The notes: generated by a model from the letters alone, not told the origin. Counted from the first letter of the stretch, positions 1-9,611 are shown. The stretch is DNA of 64,000 nt from CAZOOK01 sp964581385 (GCA_964581385.1 CAZOOK010000002.1:124001-188000), one strand, 5' to 3'. Translations and numbers: made by a program.

Positions 1-1808
1 ACAGTGGTTGCACCACTGCTCGAAGCCTGCTGATAAGGAATTTCGACGCCCTGTTTAATAGAGGCCTGTTTCGAATTTGCGGTAATTACGCGCGGCGATG
101 AAATAACTTCACCGGACCCTTCCGATTGCAGCGCGGACAATTCGAGGTCGACCAGAAAATTCTTGCCCAGAATAGAAGCGGCAATCGATCCCGCGGTGCC
201 TGTTCCCGGCGCTGCAGGCAGATTTACGTTGAAATCATTCGTTGGAACCGTGATAGATGTACCGCCGCTGTTTGCGTAGGTCGAATTCATACCGCCAAGT
301 CCTGCAGCCGAACCGGAGGTGCTGATTAAATTACCGTTCTTGGCCTGAGAAAATGTCGTCAACCCGAGTACAGCACCGATGGAGCTGTCAGTGTTGTCCT
401 TCGCGATGACGATCCGCGATTCGATCAGTACCTGTCGCACGGGCACGTCCAGTCGCTGGATAAGAGCGCGGATATCAGTGAGCTTGTCACGCGTTTCCAA
501 CATCAGCAGCGTATTGGTACGCTCATCCACGGTAGCGCGACCGCGTTCCGAAAGAATCGAGTTGTCACCGGACTTGAGCAGCGCCGCGATATCCGACGCC
601 TTCGCATAATTGACCTGAATGATCTCGGAGTGCAGCGGTGACAGCTGCACTTGCTGCTTGTCGGCTTCTGCCGCGACTTTGTCGCGCTGCGCAAGCTCTT
701 CCATTGGCGCAACCAGCATCACGTTGCCTTCGCGCCGCATGCCGAGTCCTTTGGTGCGCAGAATGATATCGAGCGCCTGATCCCACGGAACATTCTGCAG
801 GCGCATCGCCAAGGTACCCTGCACGCTATCGCTGACCACCATGTTGCTGCCGGCAACGTCAGCGATAATTTGCAACAGCGCGCGCACCTCGACGTTCTGA
901 AACGAGAGGCTGATACGTTCGCCCGTATAAGTAGGTTCGGCGCGCTTCTTGGCGTCGACTTGAGCCTGCGTCAGCGGCTGCAATTCGAGGGTGAAAGCAT
1001 CGCCGGTCTGATAAGCGACCTGCTCGAAATCTCCCGTTGAGATCGGGGTGACTACGATTTTCGCATTACTTCCGTCACGGAAGGCGTCGATGTATTTCAC
1101 CGGAGTGGCGAAATCGAGTACGTCGAGGCGACGGCCAAGGCGATCCGGTAACGCCGCGCCTTTAATAGTGGCGATTACTTTTCCACCCTCTTCCTGCACA
1201 TCGACCGGAGTATGGGGATCGCTGAGTGTGACGATGATCCGGCCCTCGCCGTTCTCGCCGCGCCGGAAATCGATATTGCCGATCGTGGGAGTCGTGGTGG
1301 CTGCCGGGCCGGCGGGTTTGACGCTCTGAGCCTCAGTGGCTGCTGCAGATACGGCGCTTCCAGCGTCGAGAATCAAGATCACCTTGTTGCCGTCAACTTG
1401 AACGTGGTTATCGACCGATTGAGTGAGATCGACGACCAATCGCGTGCGATCCTTGGCCGACGCGACGGCATAACCCCGTACGTTGCCGATATTGATCTTG
1501 CCGTAGCGATCCGTCACGCCGAGCGCCGTATCAGGCAGATCGAGCGCCAGGCGCGCGGGCTTGTCGATCGTGAAAACCACGGGTTCCGGAGCGGGTTCCG
1601 ATAGCGTCAGCGTCAGCCGCACGCGGTCGCTGTCCAGCGTCGTGACTTCCACTGACTGCAATGTCCTGTGCGTCTGCCCCTCCGCGCGCAGCGACGAATG
1701 GAAACCCACGAGCAGAAGCGCGACGAAAACCGTGGCTGCTGCCCGTTCCCAAATGAGGCTCATGGACCGTAGATGTCCGAATGACCCATTCCAGCGTGCT
1801 CGCATCAT
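1..1808 (-). CDS. pilQ: Type IV pilus secretin PilQ (partial, C-terminus beyond left edge)
   Basis: Outer-membrane secretin that forms the gated channel through which the type IV pilus leaves the cell. I translated the reverse strand from the ATG at 1808, which follows a GAGGGGAG ribosome site. About 602 residues are visible and the reading frame runs off the window. An N-terminal hydrophobic stretch at about residues 25-40 acts as signal peptide. Two AMIN-type beta domains follow (about 45-145 and 170-265), then a secretin N0/STN-like domain (about 300-370), an N1 domain with the RLDVPVRQVLIE signature, and the start of the secretin barrel (VISSPRVITANSKQASIKQG). Last gene of pilMNOPQ, 17 bases after pilP. 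Confidence 0.96.
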   Translation of the reverse strand, partial: MMRARWNGSFGHLRSMSLIWERAAATVFVALLLVGFHSSLRAEGQTHRTLQSVEVTTLDSDRVRLTLTLSEPAPEPVVFTIDKPARLALDLPDTALGVTDRYGKINIGNVRGYAVASAKDRTRLVVDLTQSVDNHVQVDGNKVILILDAGSAVSAAATEAQSVKPAGPAATTTPTIGNIDFRRGENGEGRIIVTLSDPHTPVDVQEEGGKVIATIKGAALPDRLGRRLDVLDFATPVKYIDAFRDGSNAKIVVTPISTGDFEQVAYQTGDAFTLELQPLTQAQVDAKKRAEPTYTGERISLSFQNVEVRALLQIIADVAGSNMVVSDSVQGTLAMRLQNVPWDQALDIILRTKGLGMRREGNVMLVAPMEELAQRDKVAAEADKQQVQLSPLHSEIIQVNYAKASDIAALLKSGDNSILSERGRATVDERTNTLLMLETRDKLTDIRALIQRLDVPVRQVLIESRIVIAKDNTDSSIGAVLGLTTFSQAKNGNLISTSGSAAGLGGMNSTYANSGGTSITVPTNDFNVNLPAAPGTGTAGSIAASILGKNFLVDLELSALQSEGSGEVISSPRVITANSKQASIKQGVEIPYQQASSSGATT

Positions 1809-1825
1809 TGCACTCCCCTCGTATC

Positions 1826-2335
1826 TCATTCGGACATCGCCAACGAAGCGGGCCGTTCGGCCCAGCCACCGAAGCCGTCCGGGACGATCTCAGTCAAACT
1901 GATCGCTGACGGCTCGATCTTAGTGATTTTGCCGTAGTTCTGGCCCATGTGATCCCCAATGGCAACGTGATGGACAACCCCGTCCGGGGCCTTCACCATG
2001 GCGTAGTTCTGGTTGTTGAACAGCAGGGTGCCGACCATCTTCAGCGCGTCTAGCGGAAACTCCTCCAGCGGCTCTTTGTTGCGATTCATGTCCGGGCGCA
2101 GTGCCGAGCTTCCCTGTCCATTCTCGTGCGCGGGCGCCATTGGAATGAATGGATCGCGACGTCCGCCCGAAACATAAGCGAACGCTTCGTAGGGCTTCAT
2201 CTGCGGCAAGGGTTCGATTCGCGCCGTCTTGCGCGCCTTGACTCCCGCCACATACTGCTCAAGATCAGTCATGTCATGAAGACAGGCGGATAGCGACAGA
2301 CACGATAGAGTTATCAGGGCAAATCGACCTTTCAT
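1826..2335 (-). CDS. pilP: Type IV pilus lipoprotein PilP
   Basis: Inner-membrane lipoprotein (169 aa) that links the PilN/PilO dimer to the periplasmic domains of PilQ. The N-terminus has a lipobox, SLSAC, with the lipidated cysteine at residue 18. A proline-rich linker (RRDPFIPMAP) leads to the C-terminal beta domain containing VGTLLFNNQNYAMVKAPDG, the hallmark of the PilP fold. Its start overlaps the pilO stop by four bases, so the two are translationally coupled. Confidence 0.95.
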   Translation of the reverse strand: MKGRFALITLSCLSLSACLHDMTDLEQYVAGVKARKTARIEPLPQMKPYEAFAYVSGGRRDPFIPMAPAHENGQGSSALRPDMNRNKEPLEEFPLDALKMVGTLLFNNQNYAMVKAPDGVVHHVAIGDHMGQNYGKITKIEPSAISLTEIVPDGFGGWAERPASLAMSE

Positions 2336-2976
2336 TTTTTGCCCTCTTTCGCGGTCTTCGCCGGCACACGCTGCTCGCTGTCCTCGAGATAGCGGTAAGT
2401 CTTTGCATAAGCCGTCATGCGCAGCTCGTCCTTCGGACCACCACCGCCCGCCGGCTTCAATTCCACCTCGTCAATAGTGACGATGCGCGGCAGTGCGGCA
2501 ACGCCGCTGACGAACGCGCCCATCTCATGATAGGTGCCGGTCACGACGATCCGGTTTGGAATTTCCGCGTAGAAATCTTTCGGCACTTCCGGTTGTGGCT
2601 GAAACAGCTCCTCGTCGAGGCTACTCGCCACGCGCGTCTGGGAAATATCATTGAGGAGATTCGCGACTTCGGTTTTGCTCGGCAACTGCTTGAGCATGTT
2701 ACCGAAGGAATGCTCCATTTCAGCCAACTGTGCCTTATAGGCATCCAGTGCGGCGACTTTTTTCTGCTTGGTTTCGAATTCAGTACGGAGGTCCTGTTCT
2801 TTTTTCTGCTCGACACCCAGTTCATCGTAATCGGGCATCACGAATGTGTAGATGCCCGCGCCAACCATAATAACTGCCAGCAGCACCGCGACAGAAATAT
2901 GGACCCAGCGCGGCCAGTTTCCTGGCTGTTGCGGATCGAGACCCTGCAGTTGTTCGAATATCTGTTGCGGCGTCAT
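2332..2976 (-). CDS. pilO: Type IV pilus inner-membrane protein PilO
   Basis: Bitopic inner-membrane protein (214 aa) that pairs with PilN in the pilus alignment complex. A short cytoplasmic N-terminus is followed by one membrane helix at about residues 27-48, a Glu/Lys-rich coiled coil (about 55-95) and a ferredoxin-like periplasmic domain containing IVVTGTYHEMGAFVSGVAALPRI (about 143-165; only the core is diagnostic). It overlaps pilN and pilP by four bases on each side. Confidence 0.95.
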   Translation of the reverse strand: MTPQQIFEQLQGLDPQQPGNWPRWVHISVAVLLAVIMVGAGIYTFVMPDYDELGVEQKKEQDLRTEFETKQKKVAALDAYKAQLAEMEHSFGNMLKQLPSKTEVANLLNDISQTRVASSLDEELFQPQPEVPKDFYAEIPNRIVVTGTYHEMGAFVSGVAALPRIVTIDEVELKPAGGGGPKDELRMTAYAKTYRYLEDSEQRVPAKTAKEGKK

Positions 2977-3557
2977 TGCGCATCTCCTGCGCCCGCAGCA
3001 TTCTTCGCTTCGGTTGCCTTGGTCAGATTCTTGACCTTGAGGGTGAACTCGCTGCTGCGCAGCTTGTTCTTGTCGCTAGTCTTAATGACGACCAGTTGCG
3101 GATCCGCGAACCACGGCGAGCTGTCGAGGTTCTTCATATAGGTAGAGACGCGCCCGTTGGATTCGGCGACGCCGTCGATCGTGACCGTTTGATCGCTCTG
3201 CTTCAAGCTGGTGATATACACGCCATCCGGCAAGGTATTCACGATTTCGTCGAAGAAATGCACCGTTGCCGACCGGCTCTGTTGCAACTGTTCAATGACC
3301 TTCATGCGCGCCAGCAGGTTCGCTCTGACCTTTTCCAGCTCCTGGATCTCGGTGATCTGCTTGTCGACTTCCGCGATCTGCTGCTTGAGGTATTCGTTGC
3401 GCTCTTTCTGGTAGTCAACCTCGCTGGTCATGACGGCGATTCCGAGGAGAACGGACACCACGCCAACCCCCGCGGCGATTGCCAGCATGACGATGAACTG
3501 TTCTTGGCGTTGCTTGCGGCGCTCAGCACGCCAGTCGAGCAGGTTGATCCGGGTCAT
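2973..3557 (-). CDS. pilN: Type IV pilus inner-membrane protein PilN
   Basis: PilN (194 aa) binds cytoplasmic PilM through its N-terminal INLLDWR motif (residues 4-10), which is visible here. One membrane helix spans about 22-45. A periplasmic coiled coil (about 48-85) and a ferredoxin-like domain follow, with LPDGVYITSLKQSDQTVTI at about 108-126. Six bases separate it from pilM, and its stop overlaps the pilO start. It would sit in the inner membrane as a PilN/PilO heterodimer. Confidence 0.96.
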   Translation of the reverse strand: MTRINLLDWRAERRKQRQEQFIVMLAIAAGVGVVSVLLGIAVMTSEVDYQKERNEYLKQQIAEVDKQITEIQELEKVRANLLARMKVIEQLQQSRSATVHFFDEIVNTLPDGVYITSLKQSDQTVTIDGVAESNGRVSTYMKNLDSSPWFADPQLVVIKTSDKNKLRSSEFTLKVKNLTKATEAKNAAGAGDAQ

Positions 3558-3563
3558 GGCGCT

Positions 3564-4649
3564 TCAGCGCTCCTCGTCAAACGCGCGGCAGGCAAGCCCG
3601 CAAGCGATCAGCAGCGCCGCCTCGTCCTTGGCGAGCTGAGCCGGCTTGGCCCGTGAGGCCACGGACATCTTGGCAAACGGCCGCGCAACCACGCACGGAA
3701 CCTTCAACCGGTCCTGGACCGCAGCTTCCATCGCGGGAATGTGCGCGCATCCGCCGGCCAGAATCACTTGATCGATCGATGAATACTGTGTCGACGAGGC
3801 GAAAAAGAACTGGAACGAGCGATCGATCTGCTGCGCCATGTCATCGATGAAGCGGGGCAGGATTTCATTCCGGTAGGACTCGGGCAAGGTATCGCCCTTT
3901 TTCGCCTTGCTGGCCTCTTCGAACGACATCCCGAAATGGCGCATCACGTCCTCGCTGAGCTGCTTGCCACCGAACGCCTGGTCACGTGTATAGATCGGCA
4001 GCAGATCGTGAAGAATAAGCACGGAAGTCGTGGTTGCACCCATATCCACCACGGCGACGGTCTTACCCTGTCCACCGTTGGGCATTTGATGGCGCAGGAA
4101 AGCACAGGCGTTTTCCAGTGCGTAAGCCTCGATATCGACGACCTTCGCCGTCAACCCGGCAATCTCGAGCGCAGCGATACGGCTTTCGATCTGCTCTTTG
4201 CGACAGGCAGCCAGCAGCACATCGATGGTGGTCGGATCTTTTGCCGAAGGACCGATGACCTGGAAATCGAGATTGACCTCGTCTACCGAATACGGGATGT
4301 ACTGATCGGCTTCGGCCTTGATCTGTGCTTCCATCTCCATCTCGCCGAGCGAGGCGGTCAGATTGATGACCTTGGTGATGACGGAAGAGCCGGCAACCGC
4401 GACCGCGGCGATCCTGCCGCGCGCACCCGCGCGGCTGACCGCACGGGCGATTGCCTCGCCAACGACCTTGGGATCCGTCACCTGCTTGTCGACGACGACA
4501 TTCGGCGGCAGCGGTTCCACAGAATAGGCTTCGACGGAGTACTGCTCGCCGCGACGGCCCAATTCGAGCAGTTTGACCGCGCTGGAACTGATGTCCAGCC
4601 CGATCAGCGTCTTCGATCCTCCACCGCGCAGCGTTTGCAAGATAGACAT
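3564..4649 (-). CDS. pilM: Type IV pilus actin-like ATPase PilM
   Basis: Cytoplasmic actin/FtsA-fold protein that binds ATP and the N-terminus of PilN. The nucleotide-binding signatures are IGLDISSSAVKLLEL near the N-terminus, VVDMGATTTSVLIL in the middle and QVILAGGCAHIPAM near the C-terminus. I chose the ATG at 4649 (361 aa), which has a GGGGG tract 5 bases upstream; an in-frame GTG at 4664 would add five residues. First gene of the pilMNOPQ operon and divergent from mrcA, the common proteobacterial arrangement. Confidence 0.95.
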   Translation of the reverse strand: MSILQTLRGGGSKTLIGLDISSSAVKLLELGRRGEQYSVEAYSVEPLPPNVVVDKQVTDPKVVGEAIARAVSRAGARGRIAAVAVAGSSVITKVINLTASLGEMEMEAQIKAEADQYIPYSVDEVNLDFQVIGPSAKDPTTIDVLLAACRKEQIESRIAALEIAGLTAKVVDIEAYALENACAFLRHQMPNGGQGKTVAVVDMGATTTSVLILHDLLPIYTRDQAFGGKQLSEDVMRHFGMSFEEASKAKKGDTLPESYRNEILPRFIDDMAQQIDRSFQFFFASSTQYSSIDQVILAGGCAHIPAMEAAVQDRLKVPCVVARPFAKMSVASRAKPAQLAKDEAALLIACGLACRAFDEER

Positions 4650-4716
4650 TAAGCCCCCGCGCACCTGAGAATGCGTCGGCCCCAGACAGGCACCGGTACG
4701 CCCCTGTTTTCGCGCT

Positions 4717-4744
4717 ACTATAGCGCAACGTATTTACGACGCAA
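4717..4744 (-). promoter_or_regulatory. Candidate sigma-70 promoter of pilMNOPQ
   Basis: On the reverse strand, TTGCGT (4744-4739) and TATAGT (4722-4717) are separated by 16 bases, a good match to a housekeeping promoter. Transcription would start near 4710, about 60 bases before the pilM ATG. This is a sequence match only. Confidence 0.5.
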
Positions 4745-4828
4745 CTCTAAGTAGCTTCTCCAAGTGTCTGATAAAAGCCCCAAACCCCGTGACGGACGGT
4801 GGCAAGAATTGGGCCCGGCGAACCGAAC

Positions 4829-7183
4829 ATGACCTTGACCGCCCGTATCCTCATCGGCTTCGCCGCCCTACTGTTGCTTGGGTTCATTAGTGCCGCACTC
4901 GCATTTCTGGGGCTGCGCGCCTATTACGAACCGCAACTGCCACCGGTCGCAAGCCTCAGAGAGATAAAGCTCGGCGCGCCGCTGAGAATCTTTAGCGCCG
5001 ACGGCAAGCTGATCGGCGAATTCGGCGCCGAACGCCGCGTTCCACTGCGCTACGAACAGATCCCGCCGCAGCTGGTGCATGCCTTCCTGGCCGCCGAGGA
5101 TGACCGCTTCTTCAGTCACCCCGGCGTCGATGTCCTGGGTCTGCTGCGCGCCAGCGTAGTCCTGGCCAGCACCGGCGAGAAGCGCCAGGGCGGGAGCACG
5201 ATCACCATGCAGCTGGCGCGCAATGTGTTTCTGTCGAGCGAACGCACCTTTGACCGCAAGTTCAAGGAAATCTTCCTTGCCCTGAAAATGGAGCGCGAGC
5301 TGAGCAAACAGCAGATCCTGGAGCTGTACCTGAATCGCATCTTCCTCGGTAGCCGTGCGTATGGCGTTGGCGCCGCCGCCGCAGTGTATTTCGGCAAGGA
5401 CGTCGGCGATCTCACGATCGGCGAGATGGCAGTGCTCGCCGGTCTGCCGAAAGCGCCCTCCCGCGACAATCCGCTGGCGAACACCACGCACGCACGCGAG
5501 CGGCGCGATTACGTGCTGCGCCGTATGCACGAATTGGGCGATATCGACGACAGAAGCTACCGGATCGCGCTCGCCGAACCAATCACGGCGACGGAGCACC
5601 CGCCGGAGGTCGACGTGGACGCCGGTTACGTCGCGGAAATGGCGCGCTCCGAACTCTACGACCGCTATGGCGAAAGCGCCTACAGAGACGGCTATATCGT
5701 CATCACCACCGTGGATTCTCAATACCAGCTGGCTGCGCAGCGTGCGCTGCGCGCTGCCATCTATGATTACGAAGAACGTCATGGTTACGACGGCGCCGAA
5801 GGCCAGATCCCGCCGGAGGCCGCCAGCGAGCTGCAGCATGTAACGGACAGCACCGTGCTCGCATCGATCCTGGAGGCGCAGCCGGCGCCCGCCGACTTGG
5901 TGGCCGCCGTTGTCGTCGATCGCTCGCCGGACCGCTTGCAAGTTCTTGCCGAGGACCAGGGCGTCATCGATCTGCCGAAAGCAGCATTCGCCTGGACCGC
6001 CACGAATGGACGGCGCCCGCCGGAAGCAGGCGATCTGGTACACGTCCGCCGGGATGCGCACGACGCATGGCGGCTGGCACACATCCCGTCGGTGCAAGCG
6101 GCCTTCGTTGCGCTCGATCCGCGCGACGGTGCAATCCGGACGCTGGTCGGCGGATACGACTTTTATTCCGGCAAATACAACCGCGCCACGCAGGCGCGGC
6201 GCCAGGTCGGCAGCGGGTTCAAGCCCTTTCTCTATTGCGCGGCGCTCGCCCAAGGCTATACGCCGTCGTCGGTATTCCTCGATGCGCCGGTCGTCCTGGC
6301 CAACGCCGACGCCGGCGACGAATGGCGTCCGGACAACTATGAAGGCAAGTTCGACGGACCCATGCGGCTGCGCGACGCGCTCGCTGAGTCGCGCAATCTG
6401 GTATCGATACGACTGTTGCAGGCGGTCGGCGTCGACTACGCTGTGGAGTTCGCATCACACTTCGGCATCGCAAAAGAGCGACTACCGGGCAACTTGACGC
6501 TGGCGCTCGGCTCTGCGGATTTGACACCGATGGAGATGGCGCGCGCCTATGCCGTGTTCGCCAACGGCGGCTTTCTCGTCGATCCGTATCTGATCAAATC
6601 GATCCGCCGCCAGGACGGCAGTGAAGTTTTCCACGCCGATCCTGTCGAGGCCTGCGCGGACTGCGTAGATGGCGTCATCACACCAGGAGGCGCGAAGGCG
6701 GCACCGCGCATACTCGATGCCGCGACCGACTACATGATTACCAGCATGATGCACGACGTTGTCACCCGCGGGACCGCCGCACAGGCCAAGCAGCTCGGAC
6801 GCAGCGATCTGGCCGGAAAAACCGGAACCACCAATGACTTCACCGACGCTTGGTTCAACGGCTTTAACGCGGGTCTCGTCGGCATCGCCTGGACCGGATT
6901 CGATCAGCCCACGTCGCTGGGACGCGGCGAAGTGGGCGCCAAGGCAGCCCTTCCGATCTGGATGGATTTCATGCGCGTGGCGCTTAAGGACACGCCTCCG
7001 CAGGTGCTGCCACGTCCGGACGACGTCGTCGACGTACTGGTCAATCCAACGACAGGCAAACGTGTCGATGCGGGTTTCGCGGGCGCCATTACCGATATCG
7101 CGCAAAAAGACCACCTGCCGCCGCAGGATGACGGTCGCGTACCGGGCGGCGACGGCGGCACCCTGACCGACGTCCTGTACTAG
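4829..7183 (+). CDS. mrcA: Penicillin-binding protein 1A (bifunctional transglycosylase/transpeptidase)
   Basis: Class A penicillin-binding protein (784 aa) that polymerises lipid II and crosslinks peptidoglycan in the periplasm. A membrane anchor (about 5-30) precedes a GT51 domain with EDDRFF (catalytic Glu near 90) and GGSTITMQLARN. An OB-like insert follows. The transpeptidase domain has SGFK (Ser near 462), SRN and KTGT (Lys near 663). I preferred the ATG at 4829 because it puts the anchor at the N-terminus as in known PBP1A; an in-frame GTG at 4799 adds ten residues. Neither has a strong ribosome site. Confidence 0.96.
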   Translation: MTLTARILIGFAALLLLGFISAALAFLGLRAYYEPQLPPVASLREIKLGAPLRIFSADGKLIGEFGAERRVPLRYEQIPPQLVHAFLAAEDDRFFSHPGVDVLGLLRASVVLASTGEKRQGGSTITMQLARNVFLSSERTFDRKFKEIFLALKMERELSKQQILELYLNRIFLGSRAYGVGAAAAVYFGKDVGDLTIGEMAVLAGLPKAPSRDNPLANTTHARERRDYVLRRMHELGDIDDRSYRIALAEPITATEHPPEVDVDAGYVAEMARSELYDRYGESAYRDGYIVITTVDSQYQLAAQRALRAAIYDYEERHGYDGAEGQIPPEAASELQHVTDSTVLASILEAQPAPADLVAAVVVDRSPDRLQVLAEDQGVIDLPKAAFAWTATNGRRPPEAGDLVHVRRDAHDAWRLAHIPSVQAAFVALDPRDGAIRTLVGGYDFYSGKYNRATQARRQVGSGFKPFLYCAALAQGYTPSSVFLDAPVVLANADAGDEWRPDNYEGKFDGPMRLRDALAESRNLVSIRLLQAVGVDYAVEFASHFGIAKERLPGNLTLALGSADLTPMEMARAYAVFANGGFLVDPYLIKSIRRQDGSEVFHADPVEACADCVDGVITPGGAKAAPRILDAATDYMITSMMHDVVTRGTAAQAKQLGRSDLAGKTGTTNDFTDAWFNGFNAGLVGIAWTGFDQPTSLGRGEVGAKAALPIWMDFMRVALKDTPPQVLPRPDDVVDVLVNPTTGKRVDAGFAGAITDIAQKDHLPPQDDGRVPGGDGGTLTDVLY

Positions 7184-7195
7184 GAGCGATTAGCG

Positions 7196-7819
7196 ATGGG
7201 ACGCCGCGCATCGCCGCAAGACGCCGACAACCTCGCCCATGAAGCGGCGCGCATCATCTGCGAGGAAGCCGTGGTGGATTACGGCACCGCCAAACGCAAG
7301 GCCGCCGAGCGGCTGGGCGCGGGTTCGCGGGCCACACTACCCGACAATGCACGGATCGAAGCAGCAGTGATCGAATACCAGCGCCTGTTCGGCGGCAGCG
7401 AATATTCACGCCGCTTGCGGCATTTGCGCGAAACAGCGGTGCGCGCGATGAAACTGCTGGCGTTGTTCGAACCAAGACTGGCGGGCGGCGTTATCAGCGG
7501 TGCGATCGCCGACGCCCACCGGGTGCAACTGCATGCTTTCGCCGACAAGGCCGAACTGCTCGATGTGTTTATGCAGGAACGGGGAATTCCGTTCGATGCC
7601 GGGGAGCGCGATTACCGCTATTCCGGCGGCGGTGTCTATCGCGCGCCGCTGCTCCGTTTCGATACTGACGATGTCGGCATCGATGTCGCGGTATTTCCCT
7701 CTTCGGATCTGCGCCGTGCGCTGCTGTCACCGATCGACGGCCAGCCGATGAAGCGCCTTACGCTGGCACAGGCGGAAGCGCTCGCGTCACAGATACCGGA
7801 CACCGCTATCGGAAATTAG
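7196..7819 (+). CDS. Conserved protein of unknown function downstream of mrcA
   Basis: A 207-aa soluble protein without signal peptide or membrane helix. I do not recognise an experimentally characterised family. The first half is helical and basic (HEAARIICEEAVVDYGTAKRKAAERLG). The second half is mixed alpha/beta and carries HRVQLHAFADKAELLD and VGIDVAVFPSSDLRRALLSP, which faintly resembles nucleotidyltransferase-like folds, but no catalytic motif is clear. It starts 12 bases after mrcA behind GGAGCG, so the two are probably cotranscribed. Confidence 0.85.
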   Translation: MGRRASPQDADNLAHEAARIICEEAVVDYGTAKRKAAERLGAGSRATLPDNARIEAAVIEYQRLFGGSEYSRRLRHLRETAVRAMKLLALFEPRLAGGVISGAIADAHRVQLHAFADKAELLDVFMQERGIPFDAGERDYRYSGGGVYRAPLLRFDTDDVGIDVAVFPSSDLRRALLSPIDGQPMKRLTLAQAEALASQIPDTAIGN

Positions 7820-7825
7820 TCCGCC

Positions 7826-7854
7826 AAAAAATCTCCGCCGCAGCGAGGATTTTT
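7826..7854. terminator. Bidirectional terminator between convergent genes
   Basis: Inverted repeat AAAAATC (7827-7833) with GATTTTT (7848-7854) around a GC-rich centre. A-rich on one side and T-rich on the other, it can end both the mrcA transcript and the gltA transcript. It lies in the 61-base gap between the two convergent genes. Confidence 0.6.
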
Positions 7855-7880
7855 CCGCTACGGGCGGCGAGCAGATTCGT

Positions 7881-9176
7881 TCAGCGGCTGCCGATCGGTT
7901 TGTAGTCACGGCTCGGGTCACCAATATAGACCTGCCGCGGGCGACCGATTTTCATGCTCGGTTCGGCAACCATTTCCGTCCAGTGCGCGACCCAGCCGAC
8001 GGTGCGCGCGATCGCGAACATCGGTGTGAACATGTTCACCGGAATACCGAGCGCCTTGTAGATGATGCCGGAGTAGAAATCCACGTTCGGGTACAGCTTG
8101 CGCTCCTTGAAATAGTCGTCCGACAGCGCGATGTCCTCAAGCTTCATCGCCAGTTCAAGCTGCGGATCGTTGTCCTTGCCGAGGTGCTTGAGCACCTTGT
8201 GGCACTGCTCGCGGATGATCTTCGCGCGCGGATCGAAATTCTTGTAGACACGATGGCCGAAACCCATCAGGCGCACACCGGAATTCTTATCCTTGACCTT
8301 ATTCAGGAACGCCGGGACGCCCTTTACGTCGCCGATCTCTTCCAGCATTTTCAGCACCGCTTCATTGGCACCGCCATGCGCGGGTCCCCACAGGGCGGCA
8401 ATACCAGCGGCGATGGCGGCGTACGGGTTGCAACCCGTGGATCCTGCAAGCCGCACCGTCGAGGTCGAAGCATTCTGCTCATGGTCGGCGTGCAGGATGA
8501 ACAGGATGTCCAGGGCCTTCGCCGCTACCGGATCGACGCGGTACGGTTCCGCTGGCACCGCAAACATCATATGCAGGAGGTTGCTGCAATAGTCCAGATG
8601 ATTCTGCGGATACATGAACGGCTGACCGAAATACTTCTTGTAGGCCGCTGCCGCGATGGTCGGAATCTTCGCGATCATGCGGTGCGCGAAAATCTCGCGG
8701 TGTTTGGGGTCTTTGTTGTTGGTGGTGTCGTGATAAAACGCGGACAGTGAGCCGACGACGCCGGTCAGCATCGCCATCGGGTGCGCGTCGTAGTTGAAGC
8801 CGTCAAAGAAACGCGTCAGCGACTCATTGATCATCGTGTGGCGGCGGATCGACGCTTCGAACGCTTCAAGCTGTGTTTTCGACGGCAGATCGCCGTTCAA
8901 TACCAAATAAGCCACTTCGATGAAGCTGGAGTTCTGCGCAAGCTGCTCGACCGGATACCCACGATACAGAAGGACGCCGTTGTCGCCGTCGATGTAGGTG
9001 ATCGCGCTCTTGCAGCTACAGGTGGATGTAAAGCCGGGATCGTAAGTGAACACCCCCAGCTTGTCGTAAACCTTGCCGACATCGAGTCCTGGTGTACCGA
9101 TCGCGCCCGTTACCGCTGGCAGATCGACCTTCTCCCCGTTTGCATTGTTGACCAGACTGAAGCTCGGACTCGTCAT
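7881..9176 (-). CDS. gltA: Citrate synthase (type II, hexameric form)
   Basis: Condenses acetyl-CoA and oxaloacetate to citrate, the entry step of the TCA cycle (431 aa). The three catalytic segments are visible: LHADHEQNAST, GPAHGGANEAV (catalytic His) and GFGHRVYKN, and the C-terminal RPRQVYIG is typical. The length and the N-terminal beta domain fit the NADH-regulated Gram-negative type. The ATG at 9176 follows GGAGAC with an 8-base spacing. It stands alone; rpmE upstream on the same strand has its own terminator. Confidence 0.97.
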   Translation of the reverse strand: MTSPSFSLVNNANGEKVDLPAVTGAIGTPGLDVGKVYDKLGVFTYDPGFTSTCSCKSAITYIDGDNGVLLYRGYPVEQLAQNSSFIEVAYLVLNGDLPSKTQLEAFEASIRRHTMINESLTRFFDGFNYDAHPMAMLTGVVGSLSAFYHDTTNNKDPKHREIFAHRMIAKIPTIAAAAYKKYFGQPFMYPQNHLDYCSNLLHMMFAVPAEPYRVDPVAAKALDILFILHADHEQNASTSTVRLAGSTGCNPYAAIAAGIAALWGPAHGGANEAVLKMLEEIGDVKGVPAFLNKVKDKNSGVRLMGFGHRVYKNFDPRAKIIREQCHKVLKHLGKDNDPQLELAMKLEDIALSDDYFKERKLYPNVDFYSGIIYKALGIPVNMFTPMFAIARTVGWVAHWTEMVAEPSMKIGRPRQVYIGDPSRDYKPIGSR

Positions 9177-9349
9177 CGCTATGTCTCCGTCGAAGCTGCT
9201 TTTTGCGGCATTGCCGCATTCTAATTACATACCCGCACCCGGCGGCGCAAGAAGCGCGCCATGGTTCGGGTTCAAGGGGTTCGATAGGATACCGGCTTTG
9301 GTCGCCCGGTCGCTACTATGTGCCGTGAATCCGGGGCGTTCGCGACCAC

Positions 9350-9377
9350 AAAAAAAACGGCCGCCCATGGGCGGCCG
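9350..9377 (-). terminator. Rho-independent terminator of rpmE
   Basis: A perfect 20-base GC-rich palindrome (9358-9377) is followed on the reverse strand by a run of eight T (9357-9350). It lies just after the rpmE stop. Confidence 0.85.
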
Positions 9378-9404
9378 GTCTTTGTAAAGGGCAGCGCAAA
9401 CCGC

Positions 9405-9611
9405 TCACGCAGCTCTTGTATAGCGCTTCTTGAACTTGTCAACGCGGCCGCCGACATCGGCGACCTTCTGCTTGCCCGTATAGAACGGGTGGCATTTCGC
9501 GCAGACTTCGATCTGCAGATTGCGGCCTACCGTCGAGCGCGTCAGGAATGAATTACCGCAACTGCAAGTGACGGTCACTTCCGAGTAATTCGGGTGGATG
9601 TCCGGCTTCAT
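9405..9611 (-). CDS. rpmE: 50S ribosomal protein L31 (zinc-binding form)
   Basis: Ribosomal protein bL31 (68 aa), starting MKPDIHPNY at the ATG 9611 behind GAGG. The four cysteines of the zinc-binding type are present as CSC near residues 16-18 and CAKC near 37-40, so this is the C+ form rather than the zinc-free paralogue used under zinc shortage. Single gene with a strong terminator directly downstream. A longer in-frame reading to 9668 has no family support. Confidence 0.97.
   Translation of the reverse strand: MKPDIHPNYSEVTVTCSCGNSFLTRSTVGRNLQIEVCAKCHPFYTGKQKVADVGGRVDKFKKRYTRAA

Noticed and set aside
4868..6253. A 461-codon reverse reading frame inside mrcA
   Set aside because: It is the complementary frame of a strongly supported gene, with no recognisable domain.
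9358..9377. A perfect 20-base palindrome as an attachment or binding site
   Set aside because: The eight T directly following on the reverse strand and the position after rpmE explain it as a terminator.
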